Below, piece by piece: positions 14,621-23,885 of a stretch of 64,000 bases of DNA. Position numbers and translations under genes: made by a program. The notes under the pieces are model-generated. The model was not told the origin of the DNA and did no database searches. It saw only the letters and a program-made list of their open reading frames with translations. Each line of letters starts with the position of its first letter. The first letter of the stretch is position 1. Source of the DNA: Lishizhenia tianjinensis (GTDB taxonomy: Bacteria; Bacteroidota; Bacteroidia; Flavobacteriales_D; Crocinitomicaceae); the NCBI RefSeq assembly GCF_900116425.1, contig NZ_FPAS01000001.1:558001-622000 (forward strand). The letters are read 5' to 3'.

Positions 14621-15562
14621 ATGCTTACCATACAATTTTCTCCATTAGAAAACCTGCAATTTACTTCAACTGTAGATGCCAATGAAGTAATCGATCTTTG
14701 GGTGAAAAGAGATGATTTAATTCATCCCATTGTTTCTGGGAATAAATGGCGAAAATTGAAGTATTCCATTGCGAAGGCTCAACAAAATAAAAATGAGACC
14801 ATCCTAACTTTTGGAGGAGCTTTAAGTAATCACTTGGTAGCAACTGCTGCAGCGTGTAAAGAAGTGGGGTTAAAATCTATAGGTTTTGTAAGGGGAGAGG
14901 AGCTGAACGAGAACGCGAATCCTACCTTGCAAAAATGTGCTGAACTGTGTATGGAATTGCATTTCATTTCTCGCGAAGAATACAATTTAAAAAGTGAAAA
15001 GTTTTATACCGATGAATTGCACGTAGATCATCCCAATGTCTACATCGTTCCAGAAGGTGGTGCAAATTACTACGGCATTATAGGTTGTTCTGAAATCATA
15101 GGTGAATTGCCAGATGATGTGAGTGATATTTTTGTGAGCGCTGGCACGGGAACAACTGCTGCTGGACTCCTTATGGGAAGTAGGTCGCACCAAACCATAC
15201 ATATCGTTTCTGCCTTAAAAGGAGAATGGATGGAAGAGGAGGTGAAAAAGTTATTGATGTATAGCTTATTTGATGAAGAAGCCGTGGATGAACTTTTGCA
15301 AAGGGCCCATTTCATCTATGATGCACATTGTGGAGGCTATGCCAAAACATCACCTGAACTGATTGCTTCTATACAATCTATCTACGAACAGACGGGCGTG
15401 AAATTAGACCCCGTTTATACAGGGAAAAGCATGTTGTGGTTGCAAAAGAATTGGAAGCAATGTTCGCCTACAGGAAAACTTGTTTTCTTACACACGGGCG
15501 GGGTGCAAGGTGCACAGTACATGCAAGAAAAATTAGCTGTAAATTTATATCCAGAGTCATGA
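14621..15562 (+). CDS. ACC deaminase/D-cysteine desulfhydrase family PLP enzyme
   Basis: A 313-residue PLP-dependent enzyme of the tryptophan-synthase-beta fold. The N-terminal DDLIHPIVSGNKWRKLKY contains the Schiff-base Lys, followed by the phosphate/substrate region TFGGALSNHLVATAAAC and a glycine-rich SAGTGTTAAGLL loop that binds the cofactor phosphate. Family members deaminate D-cysteine or aminocyclopropane carboxylate; in bacteria of this type D-cysteine desulfhydrase activity is the commoner guess. The ATG of the next gene overlaps its stop codon (ATGA), so both are translated from one message. Confidence 0.82.
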   Translation: MLTIQFSPLENLQFTSTVDANEVIDLWVKRDDLIHPIVSGNKWRKLKYSIAKAQQNKNETILTFGGALSNHLVATAAACKEVGLKSIGFVRGEELNENANPTLQKCAELCMELHFISREEYNLKSEKFYTDELHVDHPNVYIVPEGGANYYGIIGCSEIIGELPDDVSDIFVSAGTGTTAAGLLMGSRSHQTIHIVSALKGEWMEEEVKKLLMYSLFDEEAVDELLQRAHFIYDAHCGGYAKTSPELIASIQSIYEQTGVKLDPVYTGKSMLWLQKNWKQCSPTGKLVFLHTGGVQGAQYMQEKLAVNLYPES

Positions 15563-16140
15563 CAGAAGAGCACCAAAAACATCTCGAACATTATCAAATG
15601 CTCTTGGAGGATTTTTCTCCAGGTTTGGTGCTCAATCACAGAGTTAAAAACCCTTTGGGAGATGCATCAGCGCATGCTGAAGATGGTTTTGATGACATAC
15701 GCATCACGTTTAACATCCTCTTTAAGGAAAAAGCCTATCATATCAAGTTCATTTCTTACTCCGAAACAATAATTATTACAGAAGCCGATTTAGGATTTTC
15801 TTTTTCTCTAGCGATAAAACAAATTCCTAAGTATGTGAGAGGGCTTTACAAGCGCAACTTGCTTTATGCAGGAAATCAGTTTCATCGCATGCATGTTCAT
15901 GCCTCTCAACCTTTGAACATTGAGGTCTTAAAACCAGAATTGGTGAAACTATGTGCACTTTCACCTTGCGTGCAAATTCAGAACATAAGAGACCATGCAA
16001 ATAGTCAAGCGCTAGCAGCTAAACCTAAAAAGGAGAGTTTGGTTTTAGACTTGAAATCCTTACCGAAAAACAAAGAAGAGATGTTAGAAATACTCACTGC
16101 TTTCGATTTTATCTCCAACCATACAACTACCTTATCGTAG
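15559..16140 (+). CDS. Conserved protein of unknown function, coupled to PLP enzyme
   Basis: A 193-residue soluble protein beginning MTEEHQKHLEHYQ at an ATG that overlaps the upstream stop (ATGA). It has no signal peptide or membrane segment. A mixed alpha/beta pattern is apparent, with FNILFKEKAYHIKFISYSETIIITEADLG in the first half and a Lys-rich hinge (KPKKES) before a helical C-terminus. I do not recognise the family. Coupling suggests a partner or regulatory role for the PLP enzyme (inference). It ends 9 bases inside the 3' end of the convergent RluE-like gene. Confidence 0.7.
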   Translation: MTEEHQKHLEHYQMLLEDFSPGLVLNHRVKNPLGDASAHAEDGFDDIRITFNILFKEKAYHIKFISYSETIIITEADLGFSFSLAIKQIPKYVRGLYKRNLLYAGNQFHRMHVHASQPLNIEVLKPELVKLCALSPCVQIQNIRDHANSQALAAKPKKESLVLDLKSLPKNKEEMLEILTAFDFISNHTTTLS

Positions 16141-16716
16141 GGCTTTGTAGGCTACTTCTCGGCTCAATTCTTTTACTTCACCTATTTTCAATCCTTCCAA
16201 AAGAATCTCACCTAAAGAAATACGTAATAAACGTAGGGTAGGGTAACCAACAGCGGCGGTCATTTTGCGTACTTGTCTGTTTTTACCTTCTGTAAGTTCT
16301 AATTCTATCCAAGAAGTAGGTATGTTTTGTCTAACTCTGATGGGAGGATCTCTTTCTTCTATATTGGGTTGAGGTACGATTTTACATTTCGCCGGTGCTA
16401 CTTGGTGTGTTTTTCCTTTGTGTTTGATTTGAAGGGACCCATTTTGCAATTGGTTTACCGCCTCAGGAGTTATGGCTCCGTCTACTTGCACTAAATACTT
16501 TTTAGCCTTCTTTTTGGAAGGGTTCAAAACTTTATCTTTCAGTCTATTATCATTAGTGAGTAACAGTAAGCCTTCAGAGTCTTTATCGAGTCTACCTACT
16601 GAATAAACATCTTTAGGATAGTTATAAAAATCACCCAATAAGCTATCGCTTTCCTCTCCAGAAAACTGACAAAGCGTACCAAAAGGTTTGTTAAAAATAA
16701 AGTATTTGTGTTCCAT
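16132..16716 (-). CDS. rluE: RsuA-family pseudouridine synthase, RluE-like
   Basis: A 194-residue pseudouridine synthase without an S4 domain. It starts MEHKYFIFNKPFGTLCQF, and GRLDKDSEGLLLLTND carries the catalytic Asp. LTEGKNRQVRKMTAAVGYPTLRLLR is the RsuA-family C-terminal block. The lack of an S4 domain and the LLGDF segment fit RluE, which modifies U2457 of 23S rRNA. A 22-codon N-terminal extension in frame is rejected because family members begin near the KPFG motif. It overlaps the convergent gene by nine bases. Target site is inferred. Confidence 0.8.
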   Translation of the reverse strand: MEHKYFIFNKPFGTLCQFSGEESDSLLGDFYNYPKDVYSVGRLDKDSEGLLLLTNDNRLKDKVLNPSKKKAKKYLVQVDGAITPEAVNQLQNGSLQIKHKGKTHQVAPAKCKIVPQPNIEERDPPIRVRQNIPTSWIELELTEGKNRQVRKMTAAVGYPTLRLLRISLGEILLEGLKIGEVKELSREVAYKALR

Positions 16717-16799
16717 TTCAGAGACAAAATTAAGCTTATAATCCAAATCGTTTACAATAAGTTTATGACTAATTATCTTCAATTTTTCGTTAAAATGGA

Positions 16800-16807
16800 T
16801 ACTTTTG
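16800..16807 (+). promoter_or_regulatory. -7 box TACTTTTG of the rhodanese-popT-aroE unit
   Basis: An exact TAnnTTTG element 49 bases upstream of the rhodanese start. It leaves a leader of about 40 bases and is the only box seen before a run of four closely spaced genes. Confidence 0.45.
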
Positions 16808-16856
16808 TCGAGGCCGAAACGAAGGCCATTTCAAAAACCATGTTTAATAGAAGTAA

Positions 16857-17174
16857 ATGAAAACAATAAACGTTAACGATCTTAAAGCCTTACAACAGAA
16901 CCAAAGTCTTATCATCTTAGATGTTAGAGAAGAATACGAATACAACATTTGTAGAATAGAGGGTGCTGTAAATATTCCAATGGGAGAGATTACAGAGCGT
17001 GTTGATGAGTTGGAAAGAGAAGATCCAGTTTACGTTTGTTGCAAATCAGGAAAAAGAGCGGAGGCTGTTTGTAATTTATTAATTACAGACTATGCTTTTG
17101 AAAACTTGGTAGTGATAGAAGGTGGAGTAGAGGCTTACGCCAAAGAAATTGACAACAGCTTAGAATTGTACTAA
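16857..17174 (+). CDS. Rhodanese-like sulfurtransferase domain protein
   Basis: A 105-residue single rhodanese domain. The active-site loop is CCKSGKRA, with the catalytic Cys as the second of the pair and the usual C-x4-R spacing, preceded by the ILDVREEYEYNICRIEGAVNIP signature. Such proteins transfer sulfane sulfur or act as thiol carriers. It is the first gene of a unit: one base separates its stop from the popT start. Confidence 0.87.
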   Translation: MKTINVNDLKALQQNQSLIILDVREEYEYNICRIEGAVNIPMGEITERVDELEREDPVYVCCKSGKRAEAVCNLLITDYAFENLVVIEGGVEAYAKEIDNSLELY

Positions 17175-17175
17175 G

Positions 17176-18111
17176 ATGAAAGAACGCAACCTACTTCAAT
17201 ATTTAATGGTGAGTTTACGTGGACTTGCCATGGGAGCTGCTGACGCCGTGCCTGGTGTATCAGGAGGAACCATCGCCTTTATTACAGGTATTTACGAAGA
17301 GTTAATTTCTAGCTTAAGCAACATCAACCTATCGGCTTTAAAAGTTTTGAAAGCAGAAGGATTGAAAGCTTTTTGGAAACACATCAACGGTAATTTCTTT
17401 GTGGCCTTATTCGGAGGAATAGCCGTGAGTTTGATTACGCTTTCCCGCATCATCGTAGGTTTGTTAGAGCATCACCCTGTTTTGCTTTGGTCTTTCTTCT
17501 TTGGGTTGGTAATTGCCAGTACTTTGTTGATCGTTAAAACAATACAAAACTGGAACCTTGCCAACATCATTGGTTTAATTATAGGAGCAGTAATAGCGGG
17601 ATACATTTCATTGGCACAGAATACCGCTGGTCAGGCCAACGAATACTGGTACATCTTCTTAAGTGGCGCTATAGCCATCTGTGCTATGATACTTCCGGGT
17701 ATTAGTGGAGCTTTCATTTTAGTATTGATGGGAAGTTATGCTACGGCGATGAATGGTTTGAAAAGCTTAGATTTTGCTTTGATTGCGGTTTTTGCAAGTG
17801 GTTGTTTGGTAGGACTTTTAAGTTTCTCTAAATTGCTGAAGTATTTATTTGCACATTATAAGAACTTAACCCTGGCTATTTTAAGTGGATTCTTGTTGGG
17901 ATCTCTTTTGAAAATTTGGCCTTGGAAAAATAATATTAGTGACGTCCCTTATTTGGTACATTCAGATGGTAGAGCAGAGTTCATGCAAGCGAACGTTTTG
18001 CCACAGAATTACAATGGAGATAGTCAATTAACACTCGCAATACTCTTGGTATTGGCAGGATTAGCTTTGATTTTGTTGATGGATAGATTTGCACCAAAAG
18101 AAACATCGTGA
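17176..18111 (+). CDS. popT: DUF368 membrane protein, PopT-type polyprenyl-phosphate transporter
   Basis: A 311-residue inner-membrane protein of the DUF368 family, which recycles undecaprenyl phosphate across the membrane for cell-wall and glycan synthesis. The paired signatures GAADAVPGVSGGTIAFITGIY near residue 20 and LPGISGAFILVLMGSY near residue 175 are the inverted-repeat reentrant motifs. About eight or nine hydrophobic segments are visible. Family assignment is firm; the gene symbol follows the PopT name for DUF368 transporters. It overlaps aroE by four bases. Confidence 0.83.
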   Translation: MKERNLLQYLMVSLRGLAMGAADAVPGVSGGTIAFITGIYEELISSLSNINLSALKVLKAEGLKAFWKHINGNFFVALFGGIAVSLITLSRIIVGLLEHHPVLLWSFFFGLVIASTLLIVKTIQNWNLANIIGLIIGAVIAGYISLAQNTAGQANEYWYIFLSGAIAICAMILPGISGAFILVLMGSYATAMNGLKSLDFALIAVFASGCLVGLLSFSKLLKYLFAHYKNLTLAILSGFLLGSLLKIWPWKNNISDVPYLVHSDGRAEFMQANVLPQNYNGDSQLTLAILLVLAGLALILLMDRFAPKETS

Positions 18112-18839
18112 AAAATTACGGACTCATAGGTAGAACATTAAAACACAGTTTTTCAAAAGATTTTTTTACAGAGAAATTTATCAAAGAAAACACCGAAGCC
18201 GAATACCACAACTTCGAAATCAGCGACATTAAGGATGTAAAAGAAATCCTCAAAAGAGGAGATTTGCACGGTCTTAACGTAACCATTCCCTATAAAGAAG
18301 CTATACTTCCTTTTTTAGATGAAGTTTCTGAAGAAGCCAAGCAAATTGGTGCAGTGAATGCGATAGCTTTTCAAAATGGTAAAACGATAGGTCATAATAC
18401 CGATGCCTATGGATTTGCGCGTAGCATTAAACCCTTCTTGAAAAACACCCACCACAGGGCCTTGATATTAGGAACAGGTGGAGCATCTAAAGCAGTAGCG
18501 CACGTATTAGAAAACATAGGATTAGACGTGCTTTTTGTATCTAGAGATCCGAAAAACGAAGAACATTTTTCTTACTCAGCCATCAATTCCTTTATGGTAC
18601 AAGCCTGTGGATTAATTGTAAATACCACACCAGTTGGCATGTATCCCAACGTTGATGAAATGCCCGATTTCCCGGTAGAGTATTTAACTCCCGATCACTT
18701 GGTGGTTGATTTGATTTACAACCCGGAGAAAACGAAATTCTTAGAAGAAGCCGAAAAAAACGGAGCTGAGATATTAAATGGTTTGAGCATGTTAAAAGAA
18801 CAAGCTTTAAAAGCCTATGAATTGTGGAATAATAACTAA
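18108..18839 (+). CDS. aroE: Shikimate dehydrogenase
   Basis: A 243-residue NADPH-dependent enzyme that reduces 3-dehydroshikimate to shikimate in aromatic amino acid synthesis. NVTIPYKE contains the catalytic Lys, GHNTDAYGF the catalytic Asp, GTGGASKAVAHVL the nucleotide-binding loop, and NTTPVGMYP the family block. Start is GTG at 18108, overlapping the popT stop (GTGA). Length is slightly short of the E. coli protein but typical for Bacteroidota. Confidence 0.93.
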   Translation: MKNYGLIGRTLKHSFSKDFFTEKFIKENTEAEYHNFEISDIKDVKEILKRGDLHGLNVTIPYKEAILPFLDEVSEEAKQIGAVNAIAFQNGKTIGHNTDAYGFARSIKPFLKNTHHRALILGTGGASKAVAHVLENIGLDVLFVSRDPKNEEHFSYSAINSFMVQACGLIVNTTPVGMYPNVDEMPDFPVEYLTPDHLVVDLIYNPEKTKFLEEAEKNGAEILNGLSMLKEQALKAYELWNNN

Positions 18840-18862
18840 TTTCAGGTTATTATTTTATTTCA

Positions 18863-19357
18863 ATGGATCCTCGCTTATTTAAAATTAGTGTTATTGTTGT
18901 GGCTTGTATTATTTTACAAGCTTTACTTAATAGAGTACTCGTTCGTATTGCCTCTAAATTTGGAATTCAAAAGGAAAGGCGCAAGCTCATTAACAAAGCC
19001 ATTAACTTGGTGTTGTACATCATAGCTATAGTATTGATATTAATGGTTTACTCCATGGATCAATCGAATTTGTGGGTATACATCTCGTCTTTCTTAACAG
19101 TACTAGGAGTTGCTTTTGTAGCCCAATGGTCATTGTTAAGCAACATCACAGCAGCTGTACTTTTGTTTGTTAACCACCCTGTAAAAATAGGCGATGAAAT
19201 AGAAATTGTAGACAAGGAGTTTCCAATCACAGGCAAGGTGAGTGACATCGGTTTATTCTTTTTACACATACGAATTTCTGAAAACGAAAAGGTAACCTTA
19301 CCCAATTCTGTTGTCTTCAACAAAATGGTAAAAGTGATTTCTCAAGAAAGCAAGTAA
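18863..19357 (+). CDS. Small MscS-family mechanosensitive channel protein
   Basis: A 164-residue protein with two or three N-terminal membrane segments. The MscS pore and beta-domain signature follows: VLGVAFVAQWSLLSNITAAVLLFVNHP, then KIGDEIEIVDKE and LPNSVVFNKMV. It stops after the beta domain, lacking the C-terminal alpha/beta vestibule of full-length MscS. Members this short are common in Bacteroidota. It is 23 bases after aroE and probably in the same operon. Confidence 0.85.
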   Translation: MDPRLFKISVIVVACIILQALLNRVLVRIASKFGIQKERRKLINKAINLVLYIIAIVLILMVYSMDQSNLWVYISSFLTVLGVAFVAQWSLLSNITAAVLLFVNHPVKIGDEIEIVDKEFPITGKVSDIGLFFLHIRISENEKVTLPNSVVFNKMVKVISQESK

Positions 19358-19466
19358 AGTTGCTATTGTAGCGGCCAAAATCCACTTTGCACCTCGCAGA
19401 TGAAGAGCTTTCAACAATCTAACACGCTTCGCTGCATTTAATCGAATAATATGCTAAATAATTTCC

Positions 19467-19474
19467 TATTTTTG
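19467..19474 (+). promoter_or_regulatory. -7 box TATTTTTG of ychF
   Basis: An exact TAnnTTTG element 19 bases before the ychF ATG, followed by GCAGC as in other strong promoters of this window. Confidence 0.6.
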
Positions 19475-19493
19475 CAGCAAATATTAAGAGAAC

Positions 19494-20591
19494 ATGGCTT
19501 TAAAATGTGGAATAGTTGGACTTCCAAATGTTGGGAAATCTACTTTATTTAACTGTTTGTCTAACGCAAAAGCGCAATCGGCAAACTTTCCATTTTGTAC
19601 TATAGAACCTAACGTTGGAACCATTTCAGTTCCAGATCCAAGATTAGAGAAATTAGAAGAATTGGTAAATCCAGAGCGCGTTGTACCAACGACGATGGAG
19701 ATTGTAGATATTGCAGGTTTGGTAAAAGGAGCTTCTAAAGGAGAAGGACTTGGAAACCAATTCTTGGCAAACATTAGAGAAACAGATGCTATTATTCACG
19801 TATTAAGATGTTTCGATGATGGTAATATTATTCACGTAGATGGTTCTGTAGGTCCTATTCGTGATAAGGAAGTGATCGACTACGAATTGCAGTTGAAAGA
19901 TTTGGAGGTAATAGAGAAGAAAATAACTTCTTTGGCGCGTGTAATCAAATCTGGAGATAAAGATGCTATAAAAGAAAACGAAACGGCTTTAAGAATTAAA
20001 GCATGTTTGGAAGAAGGTAAATCTGTTCGTTCTTTAGACTTTGACGAAAAAGAAAGAGAATTTGTAAAAGGTTTCCACTTGATTACTGCTAAACCCGTAA
20101 TGTACCTTTGTAATGTTGATGAAGCTTCTGTTGTAAACGGAAACAAGTATGTTGACGAGGTAAAAGAAGCAGTGAAAGATGAAGATGCACAAGTTTTGAT
20201 TATTGGTGCAAAAATAGAGGCTGACATTACTGAATTAGAAACCTACGAAGAGCGTCAAATGTTCTTGGACGAATTAGGACTAGAAGAGCCAGGTGTAAAC
20301 CGTTTGATTCGTTCTGCTTACAAATTATTGAACTTAGATACTTACTTTACAGCAGGTGTGAAAGAAGTAAGAGCATGGACTATCAAGAAGGGAATGACAG
20401 CTCCTCAAGCGGCAGGTGTAATTCACACAGACTTCGAAAAAGGATTCATTAGAGCAGAGGTAATGAAGTACAACGACTTCACCACTTTAGGATCTGAAAA
20501 CGCTGTTAAAGAAGCTGGTAAATTTAGAGTTGAAGGAAAAGAATACGTTGTTGAAGACGGAGATATCATGCACTTTAGATTCAATGTGTAG
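19494..20591 (+). CDS. ychF: YchF/OLA1-type ATPase
   Basis: A 365-residue TRAFAC GTPase-fold protein of the YchF/Ola1 group, which binds ATP and associates with ribosomes. G1 is GLPNVGKST, the G3-like region is DIAGLVKGASKGEGLGNQFL, and the family-specific NVDE motif appears in YLCNVDEASV. The C-terminal TGS domain (about residues 285-365, FTAGVKEVRAWTIKKG and IHTDFEKGFIRAEV) is complete. Length is normal. Own promoter and strong downstream terminator indicate a single-gene unit. Confidence 0.95.
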   Translation: MALKCGIVGLPNVGKSTLFNCLSNAKAQSANFPFCTIEPNVGTISVPDPRLEKLEELVNPERVVPTTMEIVDIAGLVKGASKGEGLGNQFLANIRETDAIIHVLRCFDDGNIIHVDGSVGPIRDKEVIDYELQLKDLEVIEKKITSLARVIKSGDKDAIKENETALRIKACLEEGKSVRSLDFDEKEREFVKGFHLITAKPVMYLCNVDEASVVNGNKYVDEVKEAVKDEDAQVLIIGAKIEADITELETYEERQMFLDELGLEEPGVNRLIRSAYKLLNLDTYFTAGVKEVRAWTIKKGMTAPQAAGVIHTDFEKGFIRAEVMKYNDFTTLGSENAVKEAGKFRVEGKEYVVEDGDIMHFRFNV

Positions 20592-21042
20592 CTTAGATAT
20601 CTAGATTCCTAGAGTTTTAGATTTCTAGACTTGTAGATAAATAGAATATTAAAAATGCGCTCAGTAAACCTGAGTGCTTTTTTTGTGGCTTTACTTTTTA
20701 AGATAGATTCAATTACTAACTTCTTTGTGTACTCTGTGAAAAATCTTTGGGTGCTTTGTGGTTCCCATTTTCTTCACTCTTTCCTCACCACTCCACTCAA
20801 TACTCCATACTCACACTCAAAACTGTCCTTCCGTTAGGGATAGAAAGGGTAGTTTATTGAAATTACTGCTTAGATCTACTTAAGCTTGCAGAGCGCCCCA
20901 AGAAGCTTTGGGAGCTATAAGTAGAACTTAGCAGGAAAGAAATAACTACAACTGCATAGCCCGTTAAAACGGCCAAAATTGTCCTTAAATTACTTTCTAT
21001 AACGCTTAGGAATTTGCAATTTAGGAGTCACAAAATTTGACT
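20592..21042. other. Intergenic region with simple repeated words
   Basis: About 450 bases without a supported gene. The start holds a run of TAGATTTCTAGA-like words (20600-20645), then the ychF terminator. It then has low-complexity CTCACT/CCACTC words around 20770-20820. A short open frame here is composed of these words and is not convincing. Confidence 0.5.
20657..20684 (+). terminator. Terminator after ychF
   Basis: GCGCTCAG at 20657-20664 pairs with CTGAGTGC at 20670-20677 (one G-T pair), with a five-base loop and a following T-run. Confidence 0.8.
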
Positions 21043-22443
21043 ATGCTTTCAAAAGATTTACCCGGTCCTAAGGGAAAACCCATTGTAGGAAATATGTTTG
21101 AAGTTGACATAAACAACTTGCATAATCAGCTCAGTGATTGGGTGGATGAATATGGCGATGTATTTAATTTGAATTTGGGTTTAACCAACATGCTTATTGT
21201 AGCCAAACCGTCGATGATAGATTACATACAAAAGAACAGACCGACCTTGTTTAGACGTATGGATAAGCTCAACAATGTATTGAAAGAAGAGGGGATATCT
21301 GGGGTTTTTAATGCAGAAGGAGAAGAGTGGAAACGTCATAGAATGATGGTGGCCAAAGGCCTTGATATCAAACATCAAATCGCTTTTTTTCCTTGGATGA
21401 TGACGGTGACAGATCGTTTAAAGCGCAAATGGCAAAAGGATGTGAAGGAACAAGGAGCCTTTTCTATACAAGATGATTTTTTACGCTATACGGTAGACGT
21501 AAGTACAAATTTAGCTTTTGGGAAAGAGATGAATACCTTGGAAGAAAGACAAGGAGCCATACAAGATGATATGGAAAAGGTTTTCCCCATGATATTCAAA
21601 CGTATCAATCAACCTATACCTTGGTACAAGTGGTTTAAATCTAAGGCGGATAAGGAATACAATGCGGCTACGGATAGGCTGCAAGAATTTGTAGATGATG
21701 TTATTACTAGCACCAAGCAAAAGCTCCATGATAATCCTTCGTTAAAGGAAAATCCACAAAACTTCTTAGAGGCTATAATTGTTGCTGCAGAAGAAGATCA
21801 ACATTTTAATGATGCCGATATACGAAGTAACTTGCTGACCCTTTTGCTGGCAGGAGAAGATACAACAGCCCACACCTTAACCTGGGCCATAACTTTATTA
21901 AATGATCAACCCGAAGTTATTGCAAAGGCAAGGGAAGAGGTAGATCGTGTTTTAGGGGAACATCAAACCGTTACGCGTTTTGAACAATTACAACAATTGG
22001 AATATATAGGCGCGGTTATTAATGAAGTGATGCGTTTAAAACCTGTGGCACCTATTACTTTATATCAACCCAATGAAGATGTTGAAGTTGAGGGTGTTAA
22101 AATCCCAAAAGACAGCAGAATGCTCTTACATTTACGCAAAAGTGCAACCATGGAAGAACATTTTAGTAGAGCAGGGGAGTTTGTACCAGAAAGATGGATA
22201 AAGGCCAAAAGCCAATGTCCGGTACACAATACCGCTGCTTATAATCCTTTTGGTGGCGGACCAAGGTATTGTCCGGGAGCCAATTTAGCTTTGACAGAAA
22301 TGAAATTAGTACTCGCCATGTTGTTCAAGAACTTCGATTTTAAGTTGGAGACAAATGTTGAGGATATCAAAGAAATCATGGCCTTTACGATGATGGCGAG
22401 TGATTTTAAAGTTAGTTTTACACCACGAAAGAACAATCATTAA
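21043..22443 (+). CDS. Cytochrome P450
   Basis: A 466-residue cytochrome P450 monooxygenase. The heme-binding loop FGGGPRYCPG carries the ligand Cys at about residue 410, the I-helix is LLLAGEDTTAHTLTW, and EVMRLKP supplies the ExxR pair. There is no membrane anchor, so it is probably soluble; N-terminus LPGPKGKPIVGN is of the CYP4/CYP102-like layout. An upstream TTG is in frame two codons earlier, but ATG at 21043 is preferred. No ferredoxin or reductase gene is adjacent. Substrate unknown; fatty acids are a guess. A glutathione peroxidase gene follows after 20 bases, so the two may be cotranscribed. Confidence 0.9.
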   Translation: MLSKDLPGPKGKPIVGNMFEVDINNLHNQLSDWVDEYGDVFNLNLGLTNMLIVAKPSMIDYIQKNRPTLFRRMDKLNNVLKEEGISGVFNAEGEEWKRHRMMVAKGLDIKHQIAFFPWMMTVTDRLKRKWQKDVKEQGAFSIQDDFLRYTVDVSTNLAFGKEMNTLEERQGAIQDDMEKVFPMIFKRINQPIPWYKWFKSKADKEYNAATDRLQEFVDDVITSTKQKLHDNPSLKENPQNFLEAIIVAAEEDQHFNDADIRSNLLTLLLAGEDTTAHTLTWAITLLNDQPEVIAKAREEVDRVLGEHQTVTRFEQLQQLEYIGAVINEVMRLKPVAPITLYQPNEDVEVEGVKIPKDSRMLLHLRKSATMEEHFSRAGEFVPERWIKAKSQCPVHNTAAYNPFGGGPRYCPGANLALTEMKLVLAMLFKNFDFKLETNVEDIKEIMAFTMMASDFKVSFTPRKNNH

Positions 22444-22463
22444 ATACAAACGTTTAAACTACT

Positions 22464-22997
22464 ATGAAAGTATTATTAGTTGCAATGACCTTCTTAGGTA
22501 TTATGTTAAATAGCGATATGAAAACACTACACGATTACACTGTTAAAGACATTACAGGAGAAGATTTCGATTTATCTTCTTTAAAAGGAAAGAAAGTAAT
22601 GGTTGTAAATACAGCCTCTGAATGTGGATTAACCCCACAGTATGAACAACTACAAGAATTATACGCGGCTTATAAGGACAGTAATTTCACAATAATTGGA
22701 TTTCCTTCAAACGATTTTGGAAAACAAGAACCAGGAACTAACGGTGAGATTCAAAAATTCTGTAAGTTAAATTATGGCGTAGAATTTCCGATGATGTCTA
22801 AGGTTGTTGTAAAAGGAGACAACAAGGCGGATGTCTACAAATTTTTAACGGAGAAAGCTTTGAATGGATTAGAAGATTCTGAAGTACAATGGAACTTTCA
22901 GAAGTATTTAATTGACGAAGAAGGAAAATTAGTAAGAGTAGTGGCTCCACAAATATTACCTATAGACTCTACAATTATAGAATGGATAGAAGGATAG
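22464..22997 (+). CDS. Glutathione peroxidase family protein
   Basis: A 177-residue thiol peroxidase of the GPx family. The peroxidatic Cys is C54 in NTASECGLTPQY, with the tetrad partners Q88 (GKQEPG), W143 and N144 (QWNF). The N-terminus MKVLLVAMTFLGIMLNS is hydrophobic and may be a signal peptide without a clear AxA site; an ATG at codon 19 would give a cytosolic form. Cys rather than selenocysteine is used, so thioredoxin is the likelier reductant. It follows the P450 gene by 20 bases. Confidence 0.9.
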   Translation: MKVLLVAMTFLGIMLNSDMKTLHDYTVKDITGEDFDLSSLKGKKVMVVNTASECGLTPQYEQLQELYAAYKDSNFTIIGFPSNDFGKQEPGTNGEIQKFCKLNYGVEFPMMSKVVVKGDNKADVYKFLTEKALNGLEDSEVQWNFQKYLIDEEGKLVRVVAPQILPIDSTIIEWIEG

Positions 22998-23148
22998 ATT
23001 AATTACTTAGAAAGTATTAAAAAGGGAGGATTTGAATGGTTCTCCCTAATACTAAATAATACTATTTAACATAATATTAATTATAAGACATTTGTAGTAT
23101 AGCCGTAATTTGGGGCTATTTAACAATATGTTTTCATAATCTTTGCGT

Positions 23149-23766
23149 TTATCTCTCATTAAATCCTTTCCCCAATTTTATTTTAGGAATACACTTTTCT
23201 ATTCGAGTATACTTTGTTTTTTCTTGCTTAGCACCGTTGATGTGAATTACATAGCTTTTTTGTCGGCCCGGTGTTAAAGCCATGAAGGCTGCTTCTAATT
23301 CTGGGTTATGTTTAAAGCTTTCTATTAATTCTACCGGAAGTTCAATTTCCTTTTTGGTTTGAACTTTTCGTCCGAGCTTTTCGTTTTCAGCAGCCTCGAA
23401 TATATAAGCTTTTAAAAGTTCTTTGTGTGCTTCAATTTGAGCTATATCGTTCACTCTAAAGATTCTACTAACCTCGGCATTTTCACCTACCAGACTTAAA
23501 ATATTCGCTTCATCATTAATCAATGCACCTTGGAAAAAGTTGATCGAACAATAGTCCTTAAACGCCGAAATAATGAGCACATTTTTACCATTGATGGTAT
23601 AACACGGCATACCCCATTTACATTCCTCTTCTAAACCACAAGAATTAACTATGCTTCTCAGCATGGCGAGTTCTGCTGACCATTGGTGAACTTTGCACTC
23701 TGGCGTTGCTCCTTTAGAACAACGCAAACAGCCTTCTGTAAAATATAAATCGACGTTTTTTTGCAT
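23149..23766 (-). CDS. DUF1801/YdeI-OmdA family protein
   Basis: A 205-residue protein with two parts. The N-terminal DUF1801-like domain has EECKWGMPCYTINGKNVLIISAFKDYCSINFF, and the C-terminal YdeI/OmdA-type domain has ELPVELIESFKHNPELEAAFMALTPGRQKSYV. An early Cys-rich stretch (CLRCSKGATPEC) precedes the first domain. Relatives are linked to antimicrobial-peptide tolerance and to stress, but biochemical function is unproven. Monocistronic, convergent with the GPx gene. Confidence 0.8.
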   Translation of the reverse strand: MQKNVDLYFTEGCLRCSKGATPECKVHQWSAELAMLRSIVNSCGLEEECKWGMPCYTINGKNVLIISAFKDYCSINFFQGALINDEANILSLVGENAEVSRIFRVNDIAQIEAHKELLKAYIFEAAENEKLGRKVQTKKEIELPVELIESFKHNPELEAAFMALTPGRQKSYVIHINGAKQEKTKYTRIEKCIPKIKLGKGFNER

Positions 23767-23885
23767 GACGAATACTTTCCTTAGTGATATTGAGATCGGT
23801 CAAATAAATTCCGCCCCAAAAGTAAAATTACTTCCTAGAAGCGGAGTAAATAAAATTACAAATTTAAATTTGTAAAAAAACTGTA

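Noticed and set aside
20655-20837. 60-codon plus-strand frame after ychF
   Set aside because: It begins in the ychF terminator and consists of low-complexity intergenic words.
23025-23053. Strong terminator after the glutathione peroxidase gene
   Set aside because: AGGGAG/CTCCCT and AGTATTA/TAATACT do form a long stem at 23013-23053, but no T-run follows, so the terminator call is not firm.
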